NCBI GenBank assembly: GCA_963920525.1
Contig: OY986439.1
Location: 24,360,319 to 24,424,318, forward strand
Source: Dichetophora obliterata
Lineage: Eukaryota; Arthropoda; Insecta; Diptera; Sciomyzidae
Length of the DNA: 64,000 nucleotides
Reading direction: 5' to 3'
Positions within the stretch are counted from its first letter, which is position 1. Each line of letters starts with the position of its first letter. Both the position numbers and the translations under genes were made by a program. Below are positions 1-10,957 of this stretch, in pieces. The notes under the pieces are model-generated. The model was not told the DNA's origin, ran no database searches, and saw only the letters and a list, made by a program, of their open reading frames with translations.

Positions 1-287
1 TTGTATATTACATAATTTTTTTAATGCAAACAATGTAAATGGACAATCAAATCAAAAAGTTTAATTTAATTTTTTAAGAAAAAATGATTTATTTATTGAA
101 AATTAAGTTGTACAATTCTATGAGAGATTAAAATAGGCAGCTACCGTTGCCAGCGATGATTGTTTCATGACGCAACAAGGGCTTAACATGGAACATTCGT
201 CATGTTCCTCATATGGAGCTTGAACTGATTTAAAAGTAAGATTAATAATTGGACTTACTTAAGGGCATAAAACAAACACATTTTCAG
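1..287. other. AT-rich sequence, no gene seen
   Basis: No reading frame, RNA or clear repeat boundary is visible. The stretch leads into the degenerate repeats that begin near 288. Confidence 0.5.
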
Positions 288-1380
288 GGTCCACCCTAAT
301 GTCAAAAAAACTTTTTGAAACTGAAAACTGAAACTCAAAAAACATCAGATTTGAAATCGGCGATCAGCGCATTTACAAAGAGTATAACACTTAACTCTTA
401 AGAGTAACATTAGAGGTCGGCCTTTGTAGTCTAGTGGAGAGTGCGATAGGCTATCAACCCAGAGGTCCCTGGTTCGAATCCGGATTCGGGCATGGTTCTT
501 TACACTTTCTTTGTTCTTTCCTACATTTAAGAATTATGGAAACCTAAAAATTCACAACTAAAATTGTGGAAAAGGTGGAATTAAAGGACAGGAACAACTA
601 AGAGCTGGAAATGCTTGCCGAGGTTAAGGCATAACACTAGCCTCGGTTAAAAGCAATTCTAATTGTCTTTCACGGTTGTTTCGCCAAATTAATAATTCAC
701 GTATGGTTCCAATCAATTCCTCTAAATAAATCTATCCCTTTCCTTTTAGGTCAAAGACCAAACCTTGTTTGTAAAAGGCGTATGCCTTGGTTCTTTGATC
801 TTTAAAAAAAAACACAACAGATTTTTAGGGTCCACCATAGTGGACTTTTAAAATTCTAACATAAGATTCGAAATCAGCGACCGCTTAATACTGCCAGCAC
901 ATACAAAAAGAGAATAATAAAAAAAAAACACATTTTTAGGACTTACCCCGAAATCAGTGACCAGCTTATCTGCAAAGAGAATTAAGCCACAAAACACATT
1001 GTAAGTATGTCTCTAGTGTCAAACAACTTTTTGAAATTTTAACATCAGGTTCAAAATCAGCGACTTCTTATACTGCTAGCATATATACAAAGAGAATAGA
1101 ACACATTTTTAGGGTCCACCCTTGTGAACAAATTTTTTTAAAAATTTTAACATAAAATTTGAAATCGATCTAAAAAGAGAACTTAAATTTAGAAATAACA
1201 TTTGTTTAGGGTTGTTTAGCAAAAAACTTTTTTGAAATTCTATCAGATACTAAATCAGCGACCCCTGATGCCAGCACATACACAAAAGTATTAAATAAAA
1301 ACAAAACTCATTTTAGGGTTCTTCCTAGAGTTAAGAATTTTTTTTTGGAATTCTAACATCATATAACACTGTATTACACA
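288..1380 (+). repeat. degenerate tandem repeats with a gggtccacc motif
   Basis: Diverged units recur with the order gggtccacc, a run of A/T around ctttttgaaattctaacat, then aaatcagcgacc and ctgccagcacataca, at about 288, 829, 940, 1110 and 1250. Unit spacing is roughly 110-150 bp. The array is interrupted by a tRNA-derived SINE (421-812). A similar stretch occurs at 35380-35520, where the same flanking sequence follows, so the array belongs to a larger dispersed repeat family. No coding capacity is seen. Confidence 0.6.
421..812 (+). mobile_element. tRNA-derived SINE
   Basis: The first 74 bases read like a tRNA: an A-box-like tagtctagtgg and a perfect B box ggttcgaatcc. The acceptor and anticodon stems pair poorly, so this is a SINE head rather than a functional tRNA gene. 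About 315 bp of unrelated body follow, ending in a 9-base A run (804-812). The putative anticodon loop ctatcaa is shared with the tRNA-like fragment near 14.9 kb. It sits inside a degenerate repeat array and no clear target-site duplication was found. Confidence 0.65.
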
Positions 1381-2400
1381 CATTTGGAGCAGTTTACATT
1401 TCTTACAACTTAATTACAATAAAGATTCTAACAGGCCAAACAAAATGAGCATAGCCAATACGTAGCGATCTGTCAAAAATGTACACAGTAAAAAATTTGA
1501 GGATAAATTTTATACTATTTGGTGTACATATAAATCCAAACCAAAAATGTTTTAAAATTTATACCATAAAATCTTATAAAGTTTTCCAGACCATTTTTCT
1601 CTTCAGACTAACCGAAACCACTATATTTTTAAATTTCCCAATTTCGGTGAATTTCTTACTTTCGAACCAGAATATATTTTGATTTACACATGATATCCAT
1701 ATAAAATTTTTAAATTATATTTGTTTTATTATTTTTATAACATTGAGTGGTATAAAATTTATAAATTATTTGGAATAAAAAAAGTTTATACCACTCAAAT
1801 GTTATAAAAAAGATAAAATTTACCCTCAAATTTTTTACTGTGTAGTCAACGAAATGCTGTGCATAGAAGATAATTTGTGTTAATAACGCAGATAGACGTC
1901 ATTGTGCATATAATATTTTGTTAGGTTTTACTAAATTATAAGATAGAGAATTTTAGTCAATTTCAAGATTTCTTATTTCAACCATGTATTTTGTCAACAT
2001 TTTGGTGTTCGCTACGAATTGGTTATGTTCATTATGTTCATTTTATAGGGTTGCAACGCAACCAACTTCTATGTTGATATTTCCTCTGTTGGCTGCGTGT
2101 TGGCTATGATCATTAGAGGTTTCAGACTATCCTACATAACTATAGGAAGGATTTGACAGGTCGGATGGACATGTGGGATGTGTGAAAGAAAATGCTGTGG
2201 CCCATCCTACATGCTGGATGAAAATTAAAAAACTGTAGTACGAGATATATACAATTTTTGGTTTTTTTTAATATATTTCGAAATATAAAAGAGCCGCACT
2301 TTACTTAACAAAGAGCCGCATTTCTGAACCATTATAACGTTGGCATAGTATATGAGTACTTCACTCACTGTATACAACTTTACTCTTCGATTTTGACTTT
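1250..2400 (+). repeat. dispersed repeat family, left copy, first part
   Basis: This matches 35455-35980 in long blocks, for example the stretch around agcatagccaatacgtagcg and the stretch around ggatggacatgt. The left copy contains a MITE (1484-1842) that the right copy lacks. A short related block (gactatcctacatg with ggacggacatgtaggatg) recurs at 58647-58770. The family resumes at 4770 after a LINE insertion. No protein is encoded here. Confidence 0.7.
1484..1842. mobile_element. TA-flanked MITE with nested hairpin
   Basis: Terminal inverted repeats of about 30 bp start cacagtaaaaaatttgagg at the left, with the complement at the right end. They are flanked by TA at 1482-1483 and 1843-1844. 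The right copy of the surrounding repeat (near 35655) reads straight through as aaaacgtagtcaacg, an empty site with a single TA. An inner inverted repeat (about 1731-1815) pairs ataacattgagtggtataaa with its complement. The size of 359 bp, the TA duplication and the lack of coding fit a Tc1/mariner-type non-autonomous element. Confidence 0.8.
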
Positions 2401-2489
2401 TCAAATGAGAACATCGATAGAAAAGTTTACATTTGCAATGCTAGAAATCGAATTTATCGTTAGTTTTTGCGTTGACTTAATTCAGCCGA

Positions 2490-4723
2490 GTACCTGTGGC
2501 TTGGAGGACAGCGAGGGTTGTATTCTTACCGAAGGCAGGTAAGAGCAGCCATCCATGTCCAAAAGACTACAGGCCAATAAGTCTGACCTCCTTCGTACTC
2601 AAAACGCTCGAGAAACTGATTGACTTGCACCAAAGAAACAATTCAATCCAGTTATCAACCAACCAGCACGCATACACGAAAGGGAAATCGGTTGAAACGG
2701 CACTACATTCCCTAGTAGTAACCATAGAAAAAGCCCTCCACCACAAGGAATACGCACTCGGGGCGTTTCTAGATATCTCAGGTGCATTTAACAATGTATC
2801 AACCACCGCAATCCTCAGTGGATTACGTGCAATAGAGGCACCACCGGCAATAAGCCTTTGGTTAGACAAGTTGCTAAGCTGCAGAAAGGTGCGGGCTGAG
2901 TGGGGCACTAAATCCATGGTAAGGGAAGCTCACAGTGGGACACCCCAGGGAGGGGTCCTCTCGCCACTACTATGGAATCTTGTAGTTAATGAACTACTCG
3001 AAAAGTTCGCAGGTAGAGCCCCGAGGATAACTGCCTATGCAGACGACATAAGCATTATTATAGTAGGGAAATGTCTATCAACAGTAAGCTCCATAATGGA
3101 GAGCACACTCAAAGATGTACTTAGATGGGCAAATTCAGTCGGTCTTAGTATTAACGCAGAGAAAACGGATCTGGTTCTGTTCACGAAAAGGTACAAGATA
3201 CCACAGTTGATACCACCGAAATTGAACGATATACGTCTCATACCGAAAACTCACACAAAATATCTAGGAGTCGTCCTGGACAGCAAGCTGTCATGGAAAA
3301 CCAACGTGGAAGAAAGGGTGAAGAAATCCACCATTGCACTATACACATCCAAAAAGATGCTAGGCAGTACTTGGGGTCTCTCACCCTTTCTGATGCACTG
3401 GATCTATGTAACGGTAGTGCGTCCTATTCTACTCTATGGGATTATTGTGTGGTGGCCGGCTGTGAACAAATCAACATTCCTCAGGCACTTGGAGAAAACT
3501 CAGCGGCAGGCAGCGCTATGCATCACGGGGGCACTGAAGTCAACTCCAACTAAAGCGCTTGAAACGATTCTAAGTATGGACCCCCTGGACATACACGCAA
3601 AACTAATAGCCGGAAAAACGGCACAACGCCTTACGGCAGCAGGCAACATGCACATTCAAAATTTTGGACATTGTACAATCGGAAAGAATCTACTTAGTAG
3701 CACGGACTACATGGTACCTCGCACGATAGTCAATTCCAAAGTACGAACTCTTCTGGGACCAAAAGACTGGTGCAAAGGTATAGAACAAGCACAGCAGGCG
3801 GTCAACATATTTACCGACGGCTCCAAAATGCCTACGGGGGTAGGTGCGGCGGTGTATTGCGCAGAGCCTAATATAAGGCAGCCATATAAACTGCCGAACC
3901 ACTGCAGTATTCCATAAGGAAGGCTGCTGAGATAGCCCTCAGCATGGACACACAACACTCTAACATCAACATTATCGTTGACAGTCAGGCGGCGATCAAA
4001 TCCATGCGCTCCGCTAGCATCAAGTCCAAAAGTGTCTTGGCTGGCAGAGATGCACTAGATGCACTATGCGCTTCGAAAAGAGTGCGCATCTACTGGGTCC
4101 CTAGCCACCAGGGCATTGAGGGAAACGAGATGGCAGACGGTTTAGCAAAGGAAGGCGCCGGGCTGGAATCAGAACTCGCAGAACATGTACTTACTCCGCT
4201 ACAAGAGTTGTACAGGAACCTCGAAAGAAGAGCCACACTAGCAGTGAATCGTAGATGGAGAGATACGACAACGTGCAAAATCTCGAAAATCATGTGCAAT
4301 GCACAATGCGAAAAACGAACTCGGTTCATCTTGGCACGCCCGCGCAAAGATTGCAGGACACTAGTGGGCATGCTCACTGGTCACTGCATGACGGCAGCCC
4401 ACGCGAGGAAGCTTGGCATCACCACGGATGACAACTGCAGGAAGTGCAAAGAACTTTGCACAGTGGAGACCCTGGAGCACCTACTATGCACATGCCCCGC
4501 CCTACTTAGATCGAGACTAAAATACCTAGGCTCAACGACGTTCCCGTCACTTAAAGATGTAGCCAGGGTGTCTCTAGAATCCCTCCTAAGGTTTGCGAAC
4601 TCAACGCAAATCTATAAAGACTTTTAAAACAAACACAAAGGTTCCTTTTGTTCGCTACCGGTACCACTAAGGACCTGAATTGGTCTATGTGAGCCTCACG
4701 AAGGCATCCGGGCTAACCTAACC
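2490..4723 (+). mobile_element. 5'-truncated LINE with RNase H (R1/LOA-like)
   Basis: Non-LTR retrotransposon remnant flanked by a 12-bp duplication, taattcagccga, at 2478-2489 and 4724-4735. It starts inside the reverse transcriptase domain and ends in a short ctaaccta-type tail. Target-primed insertion with 5' truncation explains this structure. A second, more damaged fragment of the same family lies at 33008-33608 on the other strand. Confidence 0.88.
2496..4627 (+). pseudogene. reverse transcriptase-RNase H polyprotein, truncated and frameshifted
   Basis: The first part (2496-3917) carries the central and C-terminal reverse transcriptase blocks, with a TPQGG block near 2940 and the YADD catalytic motif near 3035. 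RNase H begins with FTDGSK near 3810, continues with DSQAAIKSM near 3972 and ends with WVPSHQGIEGNE near 4095. A C-terminal Cys/His cluster follows near 4435-4500, as is common in LINEs. The frame breaks near 3910. Compared with the relative at 33008-33608, 19 bases are missing between the first RNase H block and the IRKA block, which puts a stop at 3915-3917. The endonuclease, first ORF and N-terminal RT are absent. Presence of RNase H with this RT type suggests the R1/LOA/I group. The exact clade would need a tree. Confidence 0.88.
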
Positions 4724-4769
4724 TAATTCAGCCGAATTTTGCAACACACAGTGGATTCGGCGAATTAAA

Positions 4770-5815
4770 ACAAACTTGTAATTACATAGTTGTTATCCCT
4801 TAAAATTAAACAGAATTCTGCATTAGCAAACATGATACATACCTCACTTAGAAGTAAAGAGGAGGTTTTTAAAATTTCTAAAAGTAGACTTTTAAATTTA
4901 GCATTACAATTGTAACCTGCATCGGCAGGACTGCTTTGCTTTTCATCTGGATGGCTCGATACTCGCACGCATACACATACACATCAATCTCACTGTAACG
5001 TAACGGTTATTACAAAATCACGCCACCCGCAAGCCGCAAAGCAACTTAGTTTCAAAATTTGAATGACATTTTTTTTTAAAAAAGCGTAGTTATTTGTTAC
5101 CGAAGTCAACACTTAACTTTAATGTCGTTTTTTCTCATTCTCATAAGAAAAAGTCATTGTTTCAAAAATTTCTACAATTTGAAGATATGTTAATGTTTTT
5201 GGTGACAAAATATTTGGAATTCTTTTAAATGGACTAAATGGACGCCAGATTTTGATAGTAAAAATATTTCAATAAGTAGATTTGGGTTACGTGTACAGGG
5301 ACGTAGTTAAAACTTGACAAGCAAAAATCTAAATAAGAATGCAATTTAGATAAAATCCGTTTAGCTCTTTAGATTTGTATTCCGGTCAAATAAACAAACA
5401 AATAAGCAAACAAACAGAAAATGCATTTCATTTATATAGATGATTGTTGATACCATAATGCACTGAAAGGTTATAGGAAAAATAATTCTGTATAAAAATT
5501 TATATAATGGTCTCCTTTGATTAAGCTTGTTCATTGTTTCTTTTACAGAAAAAAATATATTGGTATTTTTATTGAACTATCTTTAACATTCCTTTTCATT
5601 TACATACATTAACATATCCAAACTGGCGTTACGCACGATTTGTAGGAAAAAATATTAAAAAAAAAATTAAGAAAAGTCAATTGTTTCAAAAGGTTTTTGA
5701 TATTTGCGTAGTTATTAAGTAGCACTATATTAAGTAAAAACAATGACAACAATCGACCCTAAGGATTTAAAGATAGAGGCACAAATATATCCTGTCCAGG
5801 TAGTTTAGAAACTAT
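4770..5815 (+). repeat. dispersed repeat family, left copy, second part
   Basis: This aligns with 35990-36975, including the cctgcatcggcagg block, the ctcgatactcgcacgcatac block and a terminal block containing a short ATG frame, MTTIDPKDLKIEAQI, at 5743. The same frame is present at 36938 and, shortened, at 40279. The repeat may be the 5' part of a longer transposable element whose ORF starts there. That is inference. Confidence 0.65.
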
Positions 5816-6207
5816 GTAATTTATTAATTAAAAAACAATTTAAGGCATCAGTGCAGTTTACAAACCACGCGTTTTCTGTATTTTAATTAAACGTATATGG
5901 GTCTCCTAAGTCTAAAAATGCCAAAATAAAATGTCGGTCTCGAATGGTTTAGGAGATAAAATTCGCCAAAGCTCTATAATTCAGTGCAAAGTTTGTGTGG
6001 AAGCTTATCTAACCTGTAACATTGTAATACTTAAATTTAACACATAAGCCACTGCTTAAAATTACCGCGAAAAATACAAGAACTTTAACCCTCTTAGATC
6101 GCAGTTCTTTATTTTGGTACATTTTTAGAGAATTTAAAAGACAAGAAAAATTGTTATTAAAAATCGCTGCGATTTTTTATAACAATTTTTCGCCTGCGCC
6201 TCTTTTT
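5816..6207. other. AT-rich spacer, no gene seen
   Basis: No open frame above background, no RNA and no clear repeat ends. Confidence 0.4.
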
Positions 6208-6769
6208 TATACCCCCACGTTTAAAAAACGTAATGGGGGTATATTAATTTTGTCACTCCGTTTGTAACGCCGATAAGGAGGCGTGGCCGGCATAGAAAAG
6301 TATATATATATCTGATCAGCATCACCTCCTGAGTCGATTTAGCCATGTCCGCCTGTCCGTCTGTGTCCACGATAGCAGCCGTAATTTTTGAGCTATCATA
6401 ACAAAATATAAGCTTTTTATACAAAAAAGGTCAAGTTCGAATTTGAGCAAAATCGGATGAAAACCACGCCTACCTCCCATACAAAGTGACTTAACCAAAA
6501 CGGTAAGATCTCTTTAAATTCCACAAAAATCAATTTAATGACTTCAAATTTCGCACAGTGTCTTAAATATTTAATATTTATTTTGAGTATTAAATTTGTA
6601 AGAATCAGATGAAAACCACACCTACCTCCCATATAAAGTGACTTAACCTAAACGGGAAAATCTCTTTTAATATATTTAACAGTTTGCTTAAGACTTTATA
6701 TATACTCTAATATTGGGCCGTGGGGGTATTTTAACTTCGGCACAGTTGAAGATAATTCCTTACTAGTTT
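6208..6769. mobile_element. INE-1-like (Helentron-type) non-autonomous element
   Basis: It opens with a terminal hairpin in which tacccccacgttt pairs with aacgtaatgggggta. It then carries the block gagtcgatttagccatgtcc, familiar from short dispersed elements of flies, and two copies of a block with aaaaccacgcctacctccca. It ends gtgggggtattttaacttcg followed by a ttactagttt-type terminus. These are hallmarks of the INE-1/DINE-1 family of Diptera. There is no transposase. A degraded relative lies in the intron at 9897-10120. Confidence 0.65.
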
Positions 6770-7202
6770 AACCATCGTTAATGTTACTATATAATTTACT
6801 ATGTGAATATTTAAAAAGTTCTTTAGCGCAAAATTTATTCACCGTTTATCTAATAGTTTCTAAATATTTAAAAAATTCTTATTAAAATAATAATATTTTA
6901 TGGCTTTTGTAACTTACTCTGTACATGTTTTAAAAATTTCTCAAAACTTAATCGTTCATGTAACTATTTAACTTACTTCGTAAATACTCCTCCATCATAT
7001 ATACCTTATATGCTTTAGTTATACCTTAGTTACTTAGTAAATATTTGCAAAATTGTATTAATTTTATCAATTTATTTAAAAATCACAAACATCGCCATCG
7101 GCACCAATGAAAACATCTTGGTCAATATTTAAGTTTTTCTCATTCGGAGCATTCATGTTTTCATAATCTTCCAATGGTAATTTTTTCGCATTTACACGAA
7201 TT

Positions 7203-7547
7203 TTATCTGTCTAATACATTTTTAGAACTTCAATTATGCATAAAAAGTAAAAAGTTTTTTGTAAATGGAAAAAAGTCACTTTTTAAAAATTTCACTACTT
7301 TTGTCTCTTAAACCACTTGAGATGCGACTTTTTTTTTTGCACATTTGTATTAAGAGGCTCTAAATACACAATTTTACCTGTCTAATGCGTTCTTAGAACT
7401 TCACTTATGCCTGAAAAGTAAAGATTTTTGTATCGGAAAAAGCCACTTTTTCAAACTTTCACGATTTTTATCTCCTAAACCGCTTGATAACGACCTTTTT
7501 TTTGCAGATTTGGATTAAGGGGCTCTAAATACACATTTTGAAAAAAG
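7203..7547 (+). repeat. two-unit tandem repeat, about 172 bp per unit
   Basis: Unit 1 (about 7203-7378) and unit 2 (about 7379-7547) share, in order, ctgtctaat, cttagaacttca or tttagaacttca, a block near agtcacttttt, a block near ttaaaccacttga and an end near ggctctaaatacaca. They are diverged. Nothing coding is seen. Confidence 0.65.
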
Positions 7548-7559
7548 GGGCGTTGGCTG

Positions 7560-7800
7560 TAAAGTGCAATTATTCCAAACAAAAAAATTAATGAAACATT
7601 TACTAAACATTTGCGAAAAAGAAAAACTTCATTTGTGAAACAATGCAGACGATTTGATCATCAAATTAATTTATGTATAAATTGGTTAAATAAAATAAAA
7701 AATTTTCTCTTGGATAATATCATAAAATATAATGTGGATTTATTATTATTATAATAATAATTATAAATTATTATATAGAACTAGGGGGTTCCTAGCATAT
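7560..7800 (+). repeat. dispersed repeat fragment (acatttgcgaaaaagaaaaa)
   Basis: The block acatttgcgaaaaagaaaaa and the following gacgatttgatcat recur at 40650-40740, and the first block recurs inverted near 58290-58350. It is non-coding, and element boundaries were not determined. Confidence 0.5.
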
Positions 7801-8009
7801 TTGGAATTCTTGCTTTTTACTTTATGTAGATTACCTTAAATTTTTTTTAAATAATATCTTGTTCTTCAGATTTTTTAACTTACGTCAATAGACTTTTGGC
7901 TTGGTGTGTTTCGAATGGTCTTCCTTTGAATTTTTCTAAATGTTTTCATTTTACTTTTTGCAAACTTTCTCTTAATACCTTTTTTTTGATTTCTACCTAA
8001 CTTTCTGAT

Positions 8010-8470
8010 TCAAAAATCCATACTATGTCTGCAAATCGGGATTTGGGTGTCATTTTTGATTCAACGTTTTCTTTTCTTGACCATGTCAACTTCCTTATTC
8101 CTAAGGCCTACTCTTAATTGGCGTTGATTCGAAAAAATAGCAAAGACTTTTCTGATCCAAATACTCTAATAATGTTATTTAATGCATTTGTGAGGTCTAA
8201 ATTGGAGTAGGCATCCATTATTTGGAGCTCTTTCTGTATGTCAATCTCTTTTAGACTAGAAAAAATTCAACTAGGCTTGCATTGTGGTCAGCTCACTTTC
8301 ATGAACCGTTGCCACCTTATAACTATCGATTATTGCTCTTAGGTATGAAATCATTTGATCTTTGATTTGTTTGGAATTTTTTTCTAGTTTTCCGGATTTT
8401 TTAATGAACGCTGATCTTTTTTTCAACTTGGACTATTCTACAGTTGAAAGTGGTATCTAAAGAAGGTCTT
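8010..8470 (+). pseudogene. relic of a LINE reverse transcriptase C-terminus
   Basis: Conceptual translation near 8035-8230 gives a block RDLGVIFDSTFSFLDHVN, then a block like VRSKLE followed by IIWSS, broken by stops. This order (a D-LGV-D block, an aromatic-H block, and VRS-LE ahead of IW) is the post-catalytic region of Jockey/CR1-type reverse transcriptases. It is heavily degraded with no intact ORF. Confidence 0.6.
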
Positions 8471-8789
8471 TAATTTTTTGAGACAAGATAATCAATATTT
8501 AAATTTGTACAAATATTTTAATCACTGGGGTTCGTATGTACCCCACGAGTCCAGGTATGTTACTCAGGATGAGCATGCCAGATGAAGGTTAATAGACTCT
8601 CAATCTCTATTGGAGATTATACCATTTAAAACTATAATAAGAAAATTAAGAAATTACAAATAATTTTATGTAAAATATTGTCGTAAATGAGCCGGAACAC
8701 ATTTTTAAGAATTTCGTTAATAGCATTTACTTAATACAGTATTAATATTATCAAAATAACTAAACAATGTAAACTAACAGCTCTATTTA

Positions 8790-9037
8790 GGCAAAGTATC
8801 AATTGTTGCCCAGAATTTTTATTATTTCTATGTGCTTACTGCAATTTTGTGATTTCAAAACAAAATTAGCAGCTCAAAAATTATAAATTTTGATAGAAAT
8901 TGTCACCTGCTTTTTAGATAGTCACAATTTCATTCAAAAATTTTGTATTTTGAGCTTAAAATTTTGTTTTGAAATCACAAAATTACAGCAAACACATAGA
9001 AATAATAAAAATACTGGGTAACAATTGATACTTTACC
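8790..9037. mobile_element. foldback MITE
   Basis: A near-perfect inverted repeat. The left arm from 8790 starts ggcaaagtatcaattgttgc. The right arm ending at 9037 is its complement with a few changes (ggtaaagtatcaattgttac). Arms are about 110 bp with a spacer of about 20 bp, and there is no coding sequence. The target-site duplication is not clear, so the superfamily is unassigned. It lies about 330 bp upstream of the TATA box of the secreted-protein gene. Confidence 0.7.
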
Positions 9038-9363
9038 AGAATATACCCGTATGTATTCTTTAATTTTATATAGTCTGTAAGGGTATTTGTATTAAATAAT
9101 AACTTCAAAATAAACCAAACTAAATTAAAATAATAAGTTTTTAATAGGTTTTAATGTTTTTGGTCACGGTGGACTTTTCTGTAGGAATGCCCACATATCC
9201 TAATTATTTTTTCATCAAGTGTTAATATTTTAATGCTTGATTCAACAACATATATAACATTGTTCTATTGAACAAATATTTCTTGCTATTGTTTTTTTAT
9301 AGCAGCAGAGTAAAACAGCAGCTGTTTTAATTTCAGCAATAGTTCAAGAGAAGAAAAAAAATG

Positions 9364-9399
9364 TATAAAAACCCTCTAGCTAGCAGTTAAAATTCAGTT
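9364..9399 (+). promoter_or_regulatory. TATA box and arthropod initiator of the secreted-protein gene
   Basis: TATAAAAA occupies 9364-9371 and TCAGTT occupies 9394-9399. The initiator A at 9396 lies 32 bp from the TATA start, the canonical spacing for a focused insect RNA polymerase II promoter. This predicts a 5' UTR of about 78 bases before the ATG at 9474. Confidence 0.8.
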
Positions 9400-9473
9400 T
9401 CAATCGAACAATCTTCACACACTGTTCATAATTGTTGTAATTAAATTCTAGAATTAACCATAAATTTGGCAAA

Positions 9474-10611
9474 ATGAAATCGCTATCAGTTGTTTTAATT
9501 TTTATGTGTAAGTGAAAACTTTTAAATATTTTCCCACAAAGCATTTGAATGGGAAGGCTATTTATTAAATTACATAGCAGTTAACTATTAAAAATTATTA
9601 ATTTTCTTTCAGGTTTTGTATGTTTGAACTATGCACTGCAAGATTGTAGAAGGTATGGACCGTGTTCTCCTTATAATACTGATCTTTGTGCAAGACACCA
9701 CAACACATGTCGTCTATTCGATTGTTATGATAAAATGCAGAAACATAACTGTGAACAAATGAACGCCGGAAATCGTTCGAGTAAGTTGTCAACACTGAAA
9801 TACATTTAGATAATTTTATTAGAATTATTATGACTAAGATCTTCAGTTCTTAGTTATTCGCATCTGAATAGGTTGGATTTAACAAAACAGAAGTATACAA
9901 AATGTGTATACACCCACGCAAATCCATTGTGTAGGGGTTATATTAACTTTGTCACTTCGCTTGTAAAGCCCATAAGAAGGTGTGACAGGTATAGGGGAGG
10001 ACATAGTATATATTTTATTAGCATCACCACGCGAGTCTATTTAGCATTGTCAGTTTGTCCTTCTATGATCACATTAACAGTTGTAACTTTTGAACTATTG
10101 TAACGAAATTTTGCAATTACTTCAAGCTTAAACTTCAAAACTTTGACGAAAATTATAGTTAAAATTGATAGTTTATGTGTAAGCTATAATATTCAATTAT
10201 TCAAGAATCCACTTATACACAGCTGTGGAGTAATCACTTTAATTTAAGAGAAAATTTTAAATACATTTTCAAAAACTTTTATATCATATACGGGTGTAAC
10301 ATGCAAGGCTTAAAAAAATTATTGTTAAATGTCTAATACGATAAGTTCTCTTTTTGCAAACAAGTTATATAAAATAAAATCACAAAATAAAACATGCCCA
10401 AATCCAAGCGTTATTTAAAATTTATATTTATTTCTTTTTTCTTATAGATATTTATATCTATCATTCCGATTCAAGATTTAAGAACTGTCGTAATTTTGCT
10501 GTTGACGTAGAGCAACCATGTAACTTCGTCGAATTGCCGAATGATACGGAGAATTGGAATTACTTAGATCGTGAAAATGAACCAAAGTTTAGTTTCTACA
10601 CAAACAATTAA
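9474..10611 (+). CDS. small secreted cysteine-rich protein, 121 aa, three exons
   Basis: Coding exons are 9474-9507, 9613-9780 and 10448-10611, each joined by GT-AG introns with good consensus (donors gtaagt and gtaagttg, acceptors ctttcag and ttcttatag). Together they make 366 nt including TAA. Residues 1-19 form a signal peptide: K at 2, then a hydrophobic run ending in YA. The mature chain holds eight cysteines (23, 29, 37, 44, 49, 58, 81, 92), spaced 5-7-6-4-8-22-10, and two N-glycosylation sequons (NRS at 65, NDT at 99). The even cysteine number and export signal suggest a disulfide-stabilised extracellular protein. I do not recognise the family. Seminal, salivary or immune roles are all possible and none is shown. 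A strong TATA-Inr promoter precedes it, AATAAA follows at 10753, and a partial tandem duplicate begins at about 10917. Exon joins are inferred from splice consensus and frame, and are supported by conservation of the same junctions in the duplicate. Confidence 0.85.
9897..10120 (+). mobile_element. degraded INE-1-like fragment inside intron 2
   Basis: The stretch around ttaactttgtcacttcgctt, then tagcatcacca and cgcgagtctatttagc, is a diverged version of 6240-6380. It lies in intron 2 of the secreted-protein gene. The corresponding left end of the duplicate's intron (after 10958) departs from the paralogue just where this fragment begins, so the insertion probably postdates the duplication. 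Confidence 0.6.
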
Positions 10612-10752
10612 CCATCTAAAACCGAACTATATCATCGATGACAAGGTCGGACAGTATTTTTGTTTGGTATTTTTGGTGATGAATTTGTTGTTCTGCTCAT
10701 TTTTAAGTTGGATAAAATGAAATGTAATTCAATGTTATGTGTAATTAATGGA

Positions 10753-10758
10753 AATAAA
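10753..10758 (+). terminator. polyadenylation signal AATAAA
   Basis: AATAAA lies 142 bp after the TAA of the secreted-protein gene, and the following sequence is AT-rich with a G/T-containing stretch. It is the first canonical signal after the stop. Confidence 0.65.
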
Positions 10759-10916
10759 TATTTCATAAAAATATGATTTACTATTTTTTCTGTAGTTAGG
10801 AACTTATTTATATTTTGGATGTAATTTTTAATTTAAATTTTAGCAAAAAAACTTAAATTTTTAATATGTTTAAAGTAAAATAATAATCTATGAAAACAAA
10901 TATAAATCAAAGTGGA

Positions 10917-10957
10917 GAGACATAACTGTCATCAAATGAACGCCCAAAATCGTTCGG
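10917..10957 (+). pseudogene. 3' end of exon 2 of a tandem duplicate of the secreted-protein gene
   Basis: About 40 bases match the end of exon 2 of the neighbouring gene and stay in frame (HNCHQMNAQNRS versus HNCEQMNAGNRS), including one cysteine. They are followed by the same donor, gtaagttgtcaac, and about 100 bp of well-conserved intron. Homology stops abruptly at 10917. Signal peptide, exon 1 and most of exon 2 are missing and no acceptor precedes the remnant. The 3' partner exon of this copy is at 45182-45348. Confidence 0.85.

Noticed and set aside
421..494. Functional tRNA gene
   Set aside because: The B box is perfect, but the acceptor stem has at least four mismatches and the anticodon stem pairs poorly. 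A SINE body and A-tail follow.
9474..10611. Venom toxin or antimicrobial peptide
   Set aside because: The cysteine-rich secreted character alone does not support it. No defensin, knottin or other known spacing was recognised.
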